From: Salegentibacter lacus
GTDB lineage: Bacteria > Bacteroidota > Bacteroidia > Flavobacteriales > Flavobacteriaceae
Reading direction: 5' to 3'
Assembly: GCF_020164555.1 (NCBI RefSeq)
Contig: NZ_JAIQZB010000004.1
Span: 160,814 to 224,813 of the forward strand
DNA length: 64,000 nucleotides
A program made the position numbers and the translations under genes. Position 1 is the first letter of the stretch. Every line of letters begins with the position of its first letter. Shown piece by piece: positions 36,301 through 45,713 of the stretch. The notes beneath the pieces are model-generated. The model saw only the letters and a list, made by a program, of their open reading frames with translations, did no database searches and was not told the origin of the DNA.

Positions 36301-37389
36301 ATGGCTTCAAAAAGATCAAATATTTTCCTTTGTGTATTCACTCTTATGTTTTTCGTATCTCATTTTGAGAGCGTTTGCCAGGAAAACAGGTCTTTTAAAA
36401 TTTTTCAGTTTCCATCAAATAAAATTCCGGTAATTGATGGTAATTCAGATGATTGGGGAATGGTGCCGGAGGATTATTTTATAGGCATGGATCAACTATG
36501 GGATGACAGCGGTAAACATGCAAGTGCAAATCCTGAGAATCTTGACGTTACAGTAAAAGTAGGTTGGGTTAATGGACTAAACCGATTATACTTCCTTTAT
36601 GAAGCTTACGATGACTATTGGGATTTTTCATCTCCCGGTTTACATAATGATACATTTGAACTTATAGTAGATGCCGATAGATCTGGAGGCCCATTTATAG
36701 ACCGGTTCCATCCTAATAAAGATTTGGATGAGATGGAGGCTTACTTTTCATTTCATGGGGTGCACGCACAAAATTATCACATTTTTACTCCTGCAGAAGG
36801 AAAGGACTGGACATTAGTGTGGGGTAGCCAGCCGTGGATCAAAGAGTTGCCCTATGCAAATGCAGCTTATAATTACGACTTTAAGCCCGGGCAGAGTGGA
36901 AAATTAAAACTTGAATTTTGGATAACACCTTTTGATTATGCGGGAAATGATCCGGACCGGGCAATAGAGTCCATTTTAAAGGAAAATAAAATTATTAGTC
37001 TAGCCTGGGCTGTTATTGATTATGATGATGCCAACAAAGAATCGAATAATGGATTTTGGAACCTCTCTAAAGAACATACCATGTACGGTAACGCTTCCTA
37101 TAGTTTACCTTTTACGCTAATGCCGCTTGAAGCTAAATTCAAAAACTCAATTGAAGCAGAATGGTCTTTTAATATTGTAGATATGAATAGACGTATGGTA
37201 GCTTTTATTGATGAATCAAAAGGAGAAGTCAATTCCTGGAAATGGGATTTTGGTGACGGGGCAACTTCTACAGAACAAAACCCTTTACACCAATATAAGG
37301 AAGCGGGAAAGTATGTGGTGATCTTAAACGTTGAGGGACCAAAGGGGAAATCGCGATTGTCTAAAGTGTGGGATGTAGCTGTACAATGA
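36301..37389 (+). CDS. Secreted CBM9-like + PKD-domain protein
   Basis: 362 aa, signal peptide ending ESVCQ. Residues about 35-250 look like a CBM9-type carbohydrate-binding beta-sandwich (VIDGNSDDWGMVPEDYF, NRLYFLYEAYDDYWDF, DTFELIVDADRSGG). Residues about 275-362 form a PKD domain (DESKGEVNSWKWDFGDGATSTEQNPLHQY in two joined parts, WDFGDG being the hallmark). No catalytic domain is evident, so a binding or presentation role for pectin is inferred. The stop codon overlaps the ATG of the sulfatase gene (ATGA), implying translational coupling. Confidence 0.7.
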   Translation: MASKRSNIFLCVFTLMFFVSHFESVCQENRSFKIFQFPSNKIPVIDGNSDDWGMVPEDYFIGMDQLWDDSGKHASANPENLDVTVKVGWVNGLNRLYFLYEAYDDYWDFSSPGLHNDTFELIVDADRSGGPFIDRFHPNKDLDEMEAYFSFHGVHAQNYHIFTPAEGKDWTLVWGSQPWIKELPYANAAYNYDFKPGQSGKLKLEFWITPFDYAGNDPDRAIESILKENKIISLAWAVIDYDDANKESNNGFWNLSKEHTMYGNASYSLPFTLMPLEAKFKNSIEAEWSFNIVDMNRRMVAFIDESKGEVNSWKWDFGDGATSTEQNPLHQYKEAGKYVVILNVEGPKGKSRLSKVWDVAVQ

Positions 37390-38873
37390 AAACTAAAGTG
37401 AAAATACAAATTATGAATTATTTTAATATTCAGAGATGGGTATTATTTCTTCCTGTCCGTATGTTTTCCAAGGTCTTTAGTAATATAGATTATTCTGAAA
37501 TAAAGTTCAGGTTTACTGCATTCTTCGTTGTATTAGTATCAATAATTTCTTTAAGCTGTAAAGAGGAAGAAAATAAAACCGAAAAGGATAATATTCCACC
37601 AAACTTTCTGGTAATCATTGCAGATGATGCCGGCTGGAATGACTTTAGCTACCACGGGTCCAGGATACAAACACCAATAATAGATTCACTTGCGGAAAAT
37701 GGGCTTAAGCTGGAGCGTTTTTATGCAGCTCCTACCTGTTCCCCATCACGGGCTAGTTTGTTAACAGGGAAACCTGCAAGCCGTATGGGAATTGTTGCGC
37801 CAATAAGTGGTCGTAGTGAGTTAAGCCTGCCAGATTCTATTACTACGCTGCCCCAGGCATTAAAGGAGAAAAATTATAAAACCTCATTATTTGGTAAATG
37901 GCATTTAGGGCTAAAACCGGAAAGCGGTCCGCAGGCTTATGGCTTCGACTACTCCTATGGATTTTTACACGGACAAATAGATCAATACACTCACCAGTAT
38001 AAAAATGGTGATTCCAGCTGGTACCGTAATAAAGAATTCATTGAGGAAGAAGGCCATGCCACAGATCTTATAACCAACGAGGCGATTAAGTGGCTGGAGG
38101 AGGAAAAAACCGATACACCTTTTTTTATGCAGGTTGCCTACAGCGCGCCTCATTTTCCGCTTCAGGAGGAGGAAAAATGGAAGCAACCCTATAACGGCGT
38201 TTTTGATGATCCTACACGTCGGGATTATGCGGCTGCTATGGCACATATGGATCACAGCATTGGGAAATTGCTCAAAGCTTTAAAAGAGAAAGGTTTAGAA
38301 GAGAACACTGTTATCGTTTTTTTAAGTGATAATGGTGCTATGGAGAACTGGTACCCTGATGATCAATATAATGGGAAATTTGAACCTCATACAGAGATGG
38401 GTAGCAATCTCCCACTTCGGGAATGGAAGAATTCAAATTATGAAGGTGCCATTAGAGTACCCGCAATAATAAGCTGGAAAGGAAATCTCTCATCAGGTAC
38501 ATCGGAGGAATACATATCGGTATCAGATCTTATGCCTACTTTCCTGGAGCTTGCCGGAGTAGAAAAAATACCGGAAAGTATTGAAGGACAAAATGCGTGG
38601 CCGGTTTTGACCGGAGAAAATCAACTCTGGAAAAACAAAATATATATTAGAGGGCATCTTCAGGAAAGTCTCATCCAAAAACCCTGGAAATTAATTAGGA
38701 CCAGATATTTGGAGGAGCCTTCTGTTCATGAATTATACAATATTGAAGATGATCCCGAAGAGAAGCATAATATTTTAGAGGGAAATTCTGACATTTTTGA
38801 TAATTTAAAAAATGATTTGGAGGCTGAATTTGCAAAGGATGCCCCAGAGGTTAATCTCGATTTAATACAATAG
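37386..38873 (+). CDS. Formylglycine-dependent sulfatase (S1 family)
   Basis: Type I sulfatase: NFLVIIADDAGWNDFSYHG (metal Asp pair), the modification motif C-S-P-S-R in PTCSPSRASLLTGKPASRMGI (Cys to formylglycine), FGKWHLG, APHFPL, and VIVFLSDNGAM (second metal Asp/Asn). About 500 aa. Start uncertain: ATG 37386 overlaps the previous stop; ATG 37413 and 37461 are alternatives, the latter placing a hydrophobic stretch and LSC lipobox closer to the N-terminus. Its maturase is not in the window. Its presence in an RG-I operon implies sulfated glycan, as expected for marine pectin-like polymers or mixed substrates. Confidence 0.92.
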   Translation: MKTKVKIQIMNYFNIQRWVLFLPVRMFSKVFSNIDYSEIKFRFTAFFVVLVSIISLSCKEEENKTEKDNIPPNFLVIIADDAGWNDFSYHGSRIQTPIIDSLAENGLKLERFYAAPTCSPSRASLLTGKPASRMGIVAPISGRSELSLPDSITTLPQALKEKNYKTSLFGKWHLGLKPESGPQAYGFDYSYGFLHGQIDQYTHQYKNGDSSWYRNKEFIEEEGHATDLITNEAIKWLEEEKTDTPFFMQVAYSAPHFPLQEEEKWKQPYNGVFDDPTRRDYAAAMAHMDHSIGKLLKALKEKGLEENTVIVFLSDNGAMENWYPDDQYNGKFEPHTEMGSNLPLREWKNSNYEGAIRVPAIISWKGNLSSGTSEEYISVSDLMPTFLELAGVEKIPESIEGQNAWPVLTGENQLWKNKIYIRGHLQESLIQKPWKLIRTRYLEEPSVHELYNIEDDPEEKHNILEGNSDIFDNLKNDLEAEFAKDAPEVNLDLIQ

Positions 38874-38936
38874 AGTAAATTTAAAATTAGGATAAAAAGT
38901 AGGAATATGATCCCATTTTTCATTAAAAATAAAAAG

Positions 38937-40238
38937 ATGATGACAAAACGAGCTTCTTTAATACAGATAATAATATTTATACTTCTCCTTTCCGGTTGTA
39001 AATCGGAGGAAAAGTCAGTCGTAACAGAGATTCTACTTATAAATACTTCCAACATTGAACTTTCAGAAAAAGCCGTTGTTATAGAAAGGGCAAAAATCTT
39101 TGAAGCAGAAAATGAAAAATATCCTGTACTTACTTCCGCTTCAGATACTATTCCTTCCCAACTCACAGATCTTGATTGGGACGGAGAGTGGGATGAGCTG
39201 TTCTTCCTGGCGAATTTTTCAGCAGAAGAAAGGAAAACTTTTGAACTGCACTGGGTAGATGAGGAGCCGCAATATACCACCCGCACCAGTGTAAGATTTG
39301 GAAAGAGGGAATCAGTGGACGAACCGGTAACCCCTGCAACAGAAGAAACGCTTACAGCTACAGATATGCCAAAAAACCTTGGTTTCCAAAAATATCAAAC
39401 TGACGGCCCCACCTGGGAAAATGATAAAGTTGGTTTCAGGCATTATTTGGATGGTAGGAATTCCAAAGACATTTTTGGTAAGACATCGGCTAATATTTCC
39501 CCTGAAACAGTTGGTGTGAATGATACTGGTGCTGTTGAGGATAATTATCATACGATGGAAGACTGGGGCCGGGATATTTTTCCGGTAGGAAACTCTGTAG
39601 GATTGGGAGGCTTTGCTTTGCTTGTAGACAATGAGGTTCAAAGGCTGGGAATTACTGTTGATGATACCCTGAGCAATATTGAAGAAACTACCTTTAGAAT
39701 TCTAGAAGAGGGTCCGCTAAAATCTATAATGAAATTTGAATATAATAACTGGGATGCTGCAGATAATACTTATAATGCAGAAGAGGTTACTACTATTTGG
39801 GCCGGGATGTATGGATTTAAAAATACGGTTTCTGTTAGCGGAATGCAGAATGATGAAGTTCTTCTTATTGGACTTTCGAATATTAATATTGAAAAACCGC
39901 TTCAGGAAGTTGAGGTAGGGGATTTTGTCGCCCTTATCCTGCACGATTATCAAACCTATGAACGGGAATGGGCACTAGGTACGGCTTTGCTTATTCCTAA
40001 AGCCGATTACAATGGATATATAGAAGCTCCGGAAGAAGGGAAGGTTACGAGCTCATATCTGGTGAAAACTAAGAGAGAAAATGGAAATCCAATAAGCTAT
40101 TATGCCATAGCTGCCGGTGAAATGGCGCCGGATGGTGGCTTTGAAGATGCTGAAACCTTCAGGAATTATGTTGAAGATCTCGCCCGCCAGCTTTCTGCAA
40201 CAGTTGAAGTAGTAATTAATTCATCTGAGAACGAATAG
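38937..40238 (+). CDS. DUF4861 lipoprotein
   Basis: About 434 aa from ATG 38937, which gives a clean lipoprotein signal (RASLIQIIIFILLLSGC). The mature protein is mostly beta: LLINTSNIELSEKAVVIE, DLDWDGEWDELFFLANF, WENDKVGFRHYLDGRNSKDIFGK, YHTMEDWGRDIFPVGNSVGLGG, HDYQTYEREWALGTALLIP. These are typical of DUF4861, a family found in uronate-polysaccharide loci; some relatives are thought to be lyases or hydrolases, but no activity can be read here. WGRDIF and the His/Asp-rich HYLDGRN are the strongest candidate active-site stretches. It lies between sulfatase and GH105 genes. Confidence 0.75.
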   Translation: MMTKRASLIQIIIFILLLSGCKSEEKSVVTEILLINTSNIELSEKAVVIERAKIFEAENEKYPVLTSASDTIPSQLTDLDWDGEWDELFFLANFSAEERKTFELHWVDEEPQYTTRTSVRFGKRESVDEPVTPATEETLTATDMPKNLGFQKYQTDGPTWENDKVGFRHYLDGRNSKDIFGKTSANISPETVGVNDTGAVEDNYHTMEDWGRDIFPVGNSVGLGGFALLVDNEVQRLGITVDDTLSNIEETTFRILEEGPLKSIMKFEYNNWDAADNTYNAEEVTTIWAGMYGFKNTVSVSGMQNDEVLLIGLSNINIEKPLQEVEVGDFVALILHDYQTYEREWALGTALLIPKADYNGYIEAPEEGKVTSSYLVKTKRENGNPISYYAIAAGEMAPDGGFEDAETFRNYVEDLARQLSATVEVVINSSENE

Positions 40239-40320
40239 ATACAAAAGAAACTTTCAAATTAATCTTAAAATGAAGAACCGTTCTTTTATAGGATTTTCTT
40301 CATTTAATAAATCGAATATT

Positions 40321-41661
40321 ATGAAAACATTCAATAGCAATTTCCCTATCCTACTTGTAATTCTTTGCCTTTTAGGTTTTGAATCCAAAGCCCAAGTGAC
40401 TGATGTAAATACGCCCCTGCACTTATTGCAGCCAGATTATCCCACTCCCTATATGGATAATGAAGTAGAAGATGTTAAAGAAGTTCTGGATAGAGTTTAT
40501 GATTTCCTGGAAAACAATACAGCATCCGGGATGATCGATAAAAAAACCAAGAAAGCCCTCACAGAGACAAACAGGTTTAAGGGAGATATAGATTTTGAAA
40601 CAGGAGCCTTTAGGCTTACCAGCTACGAGTGGGGTGTGACCTATGCGGGAATGCTTTTAGCTACACAGGCAACGGGTGATGATAAGTATGCCCAATATAC
40701 CCATAAACGCCTGAAACTTCTTGCAGAAGTGGCTGAAAATCATAAGGTAAGCGACGTAAAGGACTCCCCAATTCGTTCGATTTTAGATCCTCATGCCCTG
40801 GATGATGCCGGTGCATTATGTGCCTCTATGATCAAGGCTAAAAGGGATGGGTTGGATGCCAATTTGGATCCTCTAATCAGTAATTTCATTACTTATATAA
40901 GTGAAAAAGAATATCGTCTTGAAGATGGTACACTTGCCCGGAACAGGCCTCAAAATAACACACTTTGGCTTGATGATCTTTTTATGAGCGTTCCTGCACT
41001 GGCCCAAATGGGGACATATACTGGAGAGACCAAATATTTTGATGATGCGGTGAAGCAGGTGAAACAATTTTCTGAAAGAATGTTCAATGAAGAAAAGGGT
41101 CTATACATACACGGCTGGGTGCAGGAAATGGAAGTGCATCCAGAATTTCACTGGGCCCGTGCAAATGGTTGGGCAGTAATGACCCTGGTGGAACTTCTTG
41201 AAGTTTTGCCAAAAGATCATCCGGGATATCAGGATGTGCTAATTCAATTACAGGCACACGTAGAAGGCCTGGCAAAATATCAGCACGGTACCGGGTTCTG
41301 GCACCAGCTAATAGATAGGAATGATACCTACCTTGAAACATCGGCAACAGCTATTTATGCCTATTCTATGGCCCGTGCAATTAATAGAGGTTATATAGAC
41401 GGTCTTGCCTATGCTCCTGCAACACTGCTTGCCTGGAATGCTGTAGCAAGCAATGTGAATGAACAGGGACAGGTGGAAGGTACCTGTGTAGGGACCGGAA
41501 TGGGTTTTGATCCCGCTTTTTATTTTTACCGCCCGGTAAATAAATTTGCAGCTCATGGATATGGACCTGTGATGCTTGCTGGCGCAGAGGTGATCCTGAT
41601 GTTAAAAAACAAGGAATTCGAGATCAATGATAGTTCTCTTCAGCTTAAGGTAACTCCCTAA
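40321..41661 (+). CDS. GH105/GH88-family unsaturated uronyl hydrolase, secreted (paralogue 2)
   Basis: (alpha/alpha)6-barrel hydrolase. The ATG at 40321 gives a normal signal peptide ending ESKAQ; the ATG at 40270 adds 17 residues before it. Blocks: RLTSYEWGVTYAGMLLAT, the catalytic Asp candidate in NNTLWLDDLFMSVPALAQMG, FHWARANGWAVMTLVELLE, QHGTGFWHQLIDRNDTYLETSATAIYAYSM (split here for readability). It differs clearly from the 22.2-kb GH105, so the two may act on different unsaturated products, e.g. rhamnogalacturonyl versus galacturonyl ends. It is followed after 14 nt by the second PL22-like gene. Confidence 0.85.
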   Translation: MKTFNSNFPILLVILCLLGFESKAQVTDVNTPLHLLQPDYPTPYMDNEVEDVKEVLDRVYDFLENNTASGMIDKKTKKALTETNRFKGDIDFETGAFRLTSYEWGVTYAGMLLATQATGDDKYAQYTHKRLKLLAEVAENHKVSDVKDSPIRSILDPHALDDAGALCASMIKAKRDGLDANLDPLISNFITYISEKEYRLEDGTLARNRPQNNTLWLDDLFMSVPALAQMGTYTGETKYFDDAVKQVKQFSERMFNEEKGLYIHGWVQEMEVHPEFHWARANGWAVMTLVELLEVLPKDHPGYQDVLIQLQAHVEGLAKYQHGTGFWHQLIDRNDTYLETSATAIYAYSMARAINRGYIDGLAYAPATLLAWNAVASNVNEQGQVEGTCVGTGMGFDPAFYFYRPVNKFAAHGYGPVMLAGAEVILMLKNKEFEINDSSLQLKVTP

Positions 41662-41675
41662 TATTATTTTTAAAG

Positions 41676-43070
41676 ATGAAATTATCTGATAGATTAATCG
41701 CGGTTGCAACCATATTGTTTCTTATTTCCGGAGCAGTTTCAGCTCAAATAGGTAAACGTTTCCCGTCTGAACGAAAAGTAGTGACAGATCCTGTTACGGG
41801 GTTAGATTTAATATTTCTTACCAGTAAACAGGAAGGGGATTCGAAAATTTATCCCACTCACCCACAATGGACGGCAAATGGAGAATGGCTCATCTTTCGC
41901 TCTAACAGGGTGAAAGGAGAGGCTATGGCTGTAAATGAGCAAACAGGAGATCTTGTACAGGTTTCAGAAGGGGGATATACAGGAATGTTGAACATTGCTC
42001 AAAAATCCATGAAACTTTATTTTATGCGAAATTTGGAAAACGAGGGGCAGGACCATAATGAAAACAGGTCCTTACAGGTAATTGAGACCGATCTCGCCAA
42101 ACTTTTTGCAGATAGTGAGGCCGGTAAAATGAAGAAAGCTACAGCTTATGAGCGGGTAGTTGGTACTACGCCACCAGAGATAGCTGCAGGGGGAGATATG
42201 GCTCTGGATGCAAATGAGGACTGGGTGTATTTTAGAATAGGATCTGAAGAAGCAGCGAGACATTTGCCGTCGGGCACTAAAGTCGAAGAAAATTTTGGCC
42301 CGCGTAATATGGGCTCGGGTCCAGGAGGAATTGGTAAAATGAACGTAAAAACCGGAGAAGTTGCACATGTTGTTTCTGTGCCTTTCCAGGTGGGACATAT
42401 ACAGGCGAACACCTGGAATCCCGGTGAGATTGTTTTTTCTTGGGAAACCGGAGGAAAATCTCCACAGCGTACCTGGACGGTAATGGCAGATGGAACCGGC
42501 CTGCGGCCCTTATATCCTGAAGCCGATTATGAATGGGTTACTCACGAGGCCATAATTTCGAAAGATGAGGTAGCACTGGCAATTATGGGCCATAGGGAGG
42601 TAGATGTTATGAAGGAAGCTCCGGTGGAAGTGACAGGCAGTAAGGGGGTAAGAAATCCAGAGAATCCCGGGCAGGAAAGTAATTGGGGACCATCTGGTAC
42701 TCGAGAAAAACCTACAGGACTTGCAATAGTAAATTTAAGAACAAGAGAAATGACCATTGCAGGACAAACCCATGACGGGAGTGGGCTCTGGCACGTCCAC
42801 GGTTCACCCGATGGTCGCTGGGCTGTGGGTGATGACTTCTCAAGAAGCTTGTACCTAATAGATAGAAATAATCGTGAAATGAAGATGCTTACCACCGGTC
42901 ACAAAATTACCGCTGCAGATCATCTTCACCCGACCTTTAAACCGGATGGTACAAAGATACAGATTCAATCGGCCATGCTTTCAGAAGATGGCCGGTCGAT
43001 GAATATCGTTATTGTTCCGGTGCCGGATACCTGGCTGGAAAGAACGTATTCGGAAATAGTAGAAAAGTAA
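41676..43070 (+). CDS. Oligogalacturonate lyase-like beta-propeller (PL22 type), paralogue 2
   Basis: 464 aa, signal peptide ending GAVSAQ. Same architecture as the 31.4-kb protein: KRFPSERKVVTDPVTGLD, THPQWTANGEWLIFRSNR, HIQANTWNPGEIVFSWETGGKSPQ, YEWVTHEAIISKDEVALAIMGH, then SGLWHVHGSPDGRWAVGDDF and ADHLHPTFKPDGTKI. Extra segments (QDHNENRSLQ; EENFGPRNMGSGPGGIG) mark it as a distinct subfamily. It is preceded by GH105 (14 nt) and followed by RhaM (29 nt). Lyase activity is inferred from fold and locus. Confidence 0.72.
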   Translation: MKLSDRLIAVATILFLISGAVSAQIGKRFPSERKVVTDPVTGLDLIFLTSKQEGDSKIYPTHPQWTANGEWLIFRSNRVKGEAMAVNEQTGDLVQVSEGGYTGMLNIAQKSMKLYFMRNLENEGQDHNENRSLQVIETDLAKLFADSEAGKMKKATAYERVVGTTPPEIAAGGDMALDANEDWVYFRIGSEEAARHLPSGTKVEENFGPRNMGSGPGGIGKMNVKTGEVAHVVSVPFQVGHIQANTWNPGEIVFSWETGGKSPQRTWTVMADGTGLRPLYPEADYEWVTHEAIISKDEVALAIMGHREVDVMKEAPVEVTGSKGVRNPENPGQESNWGPSGTREKPTGLAIVNLRTREMTIAGQTHDGSGLWHVHGSPDGRWAVGDDFSRSLYLIDRNNREMKMLTTGHKITAADHLHPTFKPDGTKIQIQSAMLSEDGRSMNIVIVPVPDTWLERTYSEIVEK

Positions 43071-43099
43071 CCAGAACTAATTATTAGAATTTACTAAAA

Positions 43100-43414
43100 A
43101 TGGATTCCAAAGCATTTAAGATGAAACTCCTACCTGGTTTTCAGGCAGAATATAAAAAACGTCATAATGAAATCTGGCCTGAGTTAAGCAAGCTTCTTTC
43201 GGATAGAGGAATTTATGACTATAGCATCTTTTTGGATGAAGAGACTTTGATTCTCTTTGCTATACAGAAAGTAAGGCCGGGAGCAAACCTAGAGAGTTTA
43301 ACAGAGGAGCCTATTCTTAGAAAATGGTGGAAGTATATGAGTGATATAATGGAAACAAATCCTGATAATTCCCCAGTAGAGAAGCCATTGAAAAAGGTTT
43401 TCCATATGGAATAG
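43100..43414 (+). CDS. rhaM: L-rhamnose mutarotase
   Basis: 104-aa dimeric alpha/beta-barrel protein that interconverts alpha- and beta-L-rhamnose before isomerization. Family features: KMKLLPGFQAEYKKRHNEIWPELSKLL near the N-terminus (His of RHNEIWPEL), GIYDYSIFLDEETLILFA, and the Trp pair in RKWWKYMSDIMETNPDN. It has no signal peptide, so it acts in the cytoplasm although its neighbours are secreted. It lies in the RG-I depolymerization run, 10 kb away from the rest of the rhamnose genes. Confidence 0.93.
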   Translation: MDSKAFKMKLLPGFQAEYKKRHNEIWPELSKLLSDRGIYDYSIFLDEETLILFAIQKVRPGANLESLTEEPILRKWWKYMSDIMETNPDNSPVEKPLKKVFHME

Positions 43415-43456
43415 AATAAGAGAATTTATTTGATAATTATTATAATTAAGAGAACA

Positions 43457-45058
43457 ATGATAAAGCAACCTAAAACCATTAATTCCTATAAAATACTAAG
43501 CATTTCCCTGTTTCTTTTTTTCAATATTGCAGTAAAAGCAACCGAAAAAGATTTTAACATCCAGGATTATGGAGCCGTGGGAGATGGTAAGAACCTGGAT
43601 ACAGAAGCTATAAATAAGGCGATAGAAGCGGCTTCTGAAGCTGGCGGAGGTACAGTTTATTTCCCGGCAGGGACCTATTTAAGTTATTCCATACGTTTAA
43701 AAAATGATATCCACCTTTACTTGGGAGCCGGAGCTATTTTAAAAGCAGCAGGAGAAAATGATGGTGGACGATACGATGATCCTGGGGAAGGTGCCGGTAA
43801 TGAATATCAGGATTTTGGACACAGCTATTGGCGTAATAGCCTTATTTGGGGGGAGAATTTAAACAATGTTACTATTTCAGGTCCTGGAATAATTCAGGGA
43901 GAAAATTTGAGTAGGGGCTTTTATGATTATGAAAAGTGGGATGAAAAAGGAATTCCCGCGGGTAACCTAATGTGGAAAGGTGGAGGAAATAAAGCTATTG
44001 CTTTAAAGCTATGCACCAATGTGATCCTGAAGGATTTTACAATTATAAAAGGTGGACACTTTGGTATTCTCGCTACAGGAGTGGATAATTTTACCATAGA
44101 TAACCTTAAAATAGACACTAACCGTGACGGAATGGATATAGACGCCTGCAGGAATGTGCGGATTTCAAACTGCACCGTAAATTCCCCAAATGATGATGCA
44201 ATTGTTTTAAAAAGCTCTTTTGGATTAGGATTTGCTCGTGCTACAGAAAATGTAACCATCACCAATTGCCAGGTCTCTGGTTACGATGTGGGAACCATGA
44301 TTGACGGTACTTACCAGACAAAAGAAGGACACCTGGTACCGGATCAGGAGGGGCCAACCGGGCGAATTAAATTTGGAACAGAATCCAACGGAGGCTTTAA
44401 GAACATTACCATTAGCAATTGTGTTTTTGACCGTTCACGTGGCCTTGCACTGGAAACCGTGGATGGCGGACTTCTGGAAGATGTTAGCATTAACAATATC
44501 ACTATGAGAAATATCACCAATTCCCCATTTTTCCTCAGGCTGGCAGGTAGAATGCGAGGGCCGGAGGGTGTAGAACCGGGAAAATTGCGGAGAGTCAATA
44601 TCAGCGATATTACGGTTTATAATGCCGATTCCCATTTTTCAAGTATTATTAGTGGAATTCCAGGTCACGACATAGAGGATGTTCGTTTTAGTAATATTGA
44701 TATTTGGTACCGCCCGTTGGACTCTGCGAGAACTCAGATCCAGAAAATAGTACCGGAATATATTAAAACCTATCCTGAACCTGCTAAATTTGGTGTGATG
44801 CCCTCTTATGGATTTTTTATTAGACACGTTAAAAATATTGAAATGGTAAATGTTAACGTGCATTATATGGGAGAAGAAGATCGGCCGGCTATTATTCTTG
44901 ATGATGTAAAAGGTGCGAAATTCCAGAATGTGGATGCACAAAAAGCTGGAGACGCACCAATTTTGAAATTGGAAAAATCTGGAAAGATAAAAATCAGGCA
45001 AAGTGAAGGTTTAAAAGAGGAAGAAATTACGGAGCTGACCACTAAAGAGTTTGGTTAA
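43457..45058 (+). CDS. GH28-family hydrolase, secreted (RG-related branch)
   Basis: About 533 aa from ATG 43457, whose signal peptide ends NIAVKA; a TTG-started extension to 43430 is unlikely. Beta-helix opening FNIQDYGAVGDGKNLDTEAI. Active-site strings: TNRDGMDIDACRN (N-x-D variant NRD), SPNDDAIVLKSSF (double Asp), and GRIKFGTESNGGFKN (R-I-K). A G-H-G motif at the usual place is not evident (YDVGTMIDG instead). This divergence, and the RG-I operon, point to an exo-acting or RG-specific galacturonidase rather than endo-polygalacturonase. It is the last gene of the rightward run. Confidence 0.87.
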   Translation: MIKQPKTINSYKILSISLFLFFNIAVKATEKDFNIQDYGAVGDGKNLDTEAINKAIEAASEAGGGTVYFPAGTYLSYSIRLKNDIHLYLGAGAILKAAGENDGGRYDDPGEGAGNEYQDFGHSYWRNSLIWGENLNNVTISGPGIIQGENLSRGFYDYEKWDEKGIPAGNLMWKGGGNKAIALKLCTNVILKDFTIIKGGHFGILATGVDNFTIDNLKIDTNRDGMDIDACRNVRISNCTVNSPNDDAIVLKSSFGLGFARATENVTITNCQVSGYDVGTMIDGTYQTKEGHLVPDQEGPTGRIKFGTESNGGFKNITISNCVFDRSRGLALETVDGGLLEDVSINNITMRNITNSPFFLRLAGRMRGPEGVEPGKLRRVNISDITVYNADSHFSSIISGIPGHDIEDVRFSNIDIWYRPLDSARTQIQKIVPEYIKTYPEPAKFGVMPSYGFFIRHVKNIEMVNVNVHYMGEEDRPAIILDDVKGAKFQNVDAQKAGDAPILKLEKSGKIKIRQSEGLKEEEITELTTKEFG

Positions 45059-45713
45059 TATATTTTAAATATGTTTTATTTTTTTGTTTTCCTTTAGGTC
45101 ATCAGATTTTAATTGAAATCAGCTCATATTGCTGTTTTTTGTAAAGCTGCAATTTTTCTCCTTGTCTCCTTTTTAAAGTTTGTGTAGTATAAAATTTTTA
45201 TATTTGTTCTTTAATTTTTCCGAATGATTTGAAGAGCCATAATGATATTTTATTATTAAAATAATCTGTTCATAAAATTCAATTTCTACCATTCGCAATT
45301 GACCTGTAGTATTGGCGAATATTTTCGAACTCTATAATTATCTTTTTGTTTTCGACTTATTTTGGGAGCATGATTTTTTTCAGTACCGAACGATCCCTGT
45401 AGTAAGTTCATCGATCGATTTTGAAAGGCCTCTTCATTATTATACGCAGAGGGTTGTGTAATCTCCTGCAGGATTTATCATTAAATCATGATTTCTCCGC
45501 TACCGGGAAATCACCTGCTTTCACTTTCCAATCAGGATTGAAGCGATACGCCTCTCTTAAAACCGGGAGGGATAGGAAATAATATAAAAAACACTCTATA
45601 GGATTTTATATGAAATAGTTTTCTAGTGTTTTGAACTATTAAACATACTAATTAAGTTAATTATGAAATGAGAAAATTTAATTTTAGATTAAATGAATAT
45701 TGTGAGTTAAAAA
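45059..45713. other. Gene-free gap between convergent operons
   Basis: About 650 bases between two convergent gene ends. No credible ORF and no clear terminator hairpin with a T tract. It holds one 12-bp palindrome, AAATCATGATTT (45483-45494), with no obvious role. The length is unusual for a convergent junction. Confidence 0.5.

Noticed and set aside
45483..45494. AAATCATGATTT palindrome in the convergent gap
   Set aside because: Short AT-rich palindrome without a nearby promoter or second copy; expected by chance in such DNA.
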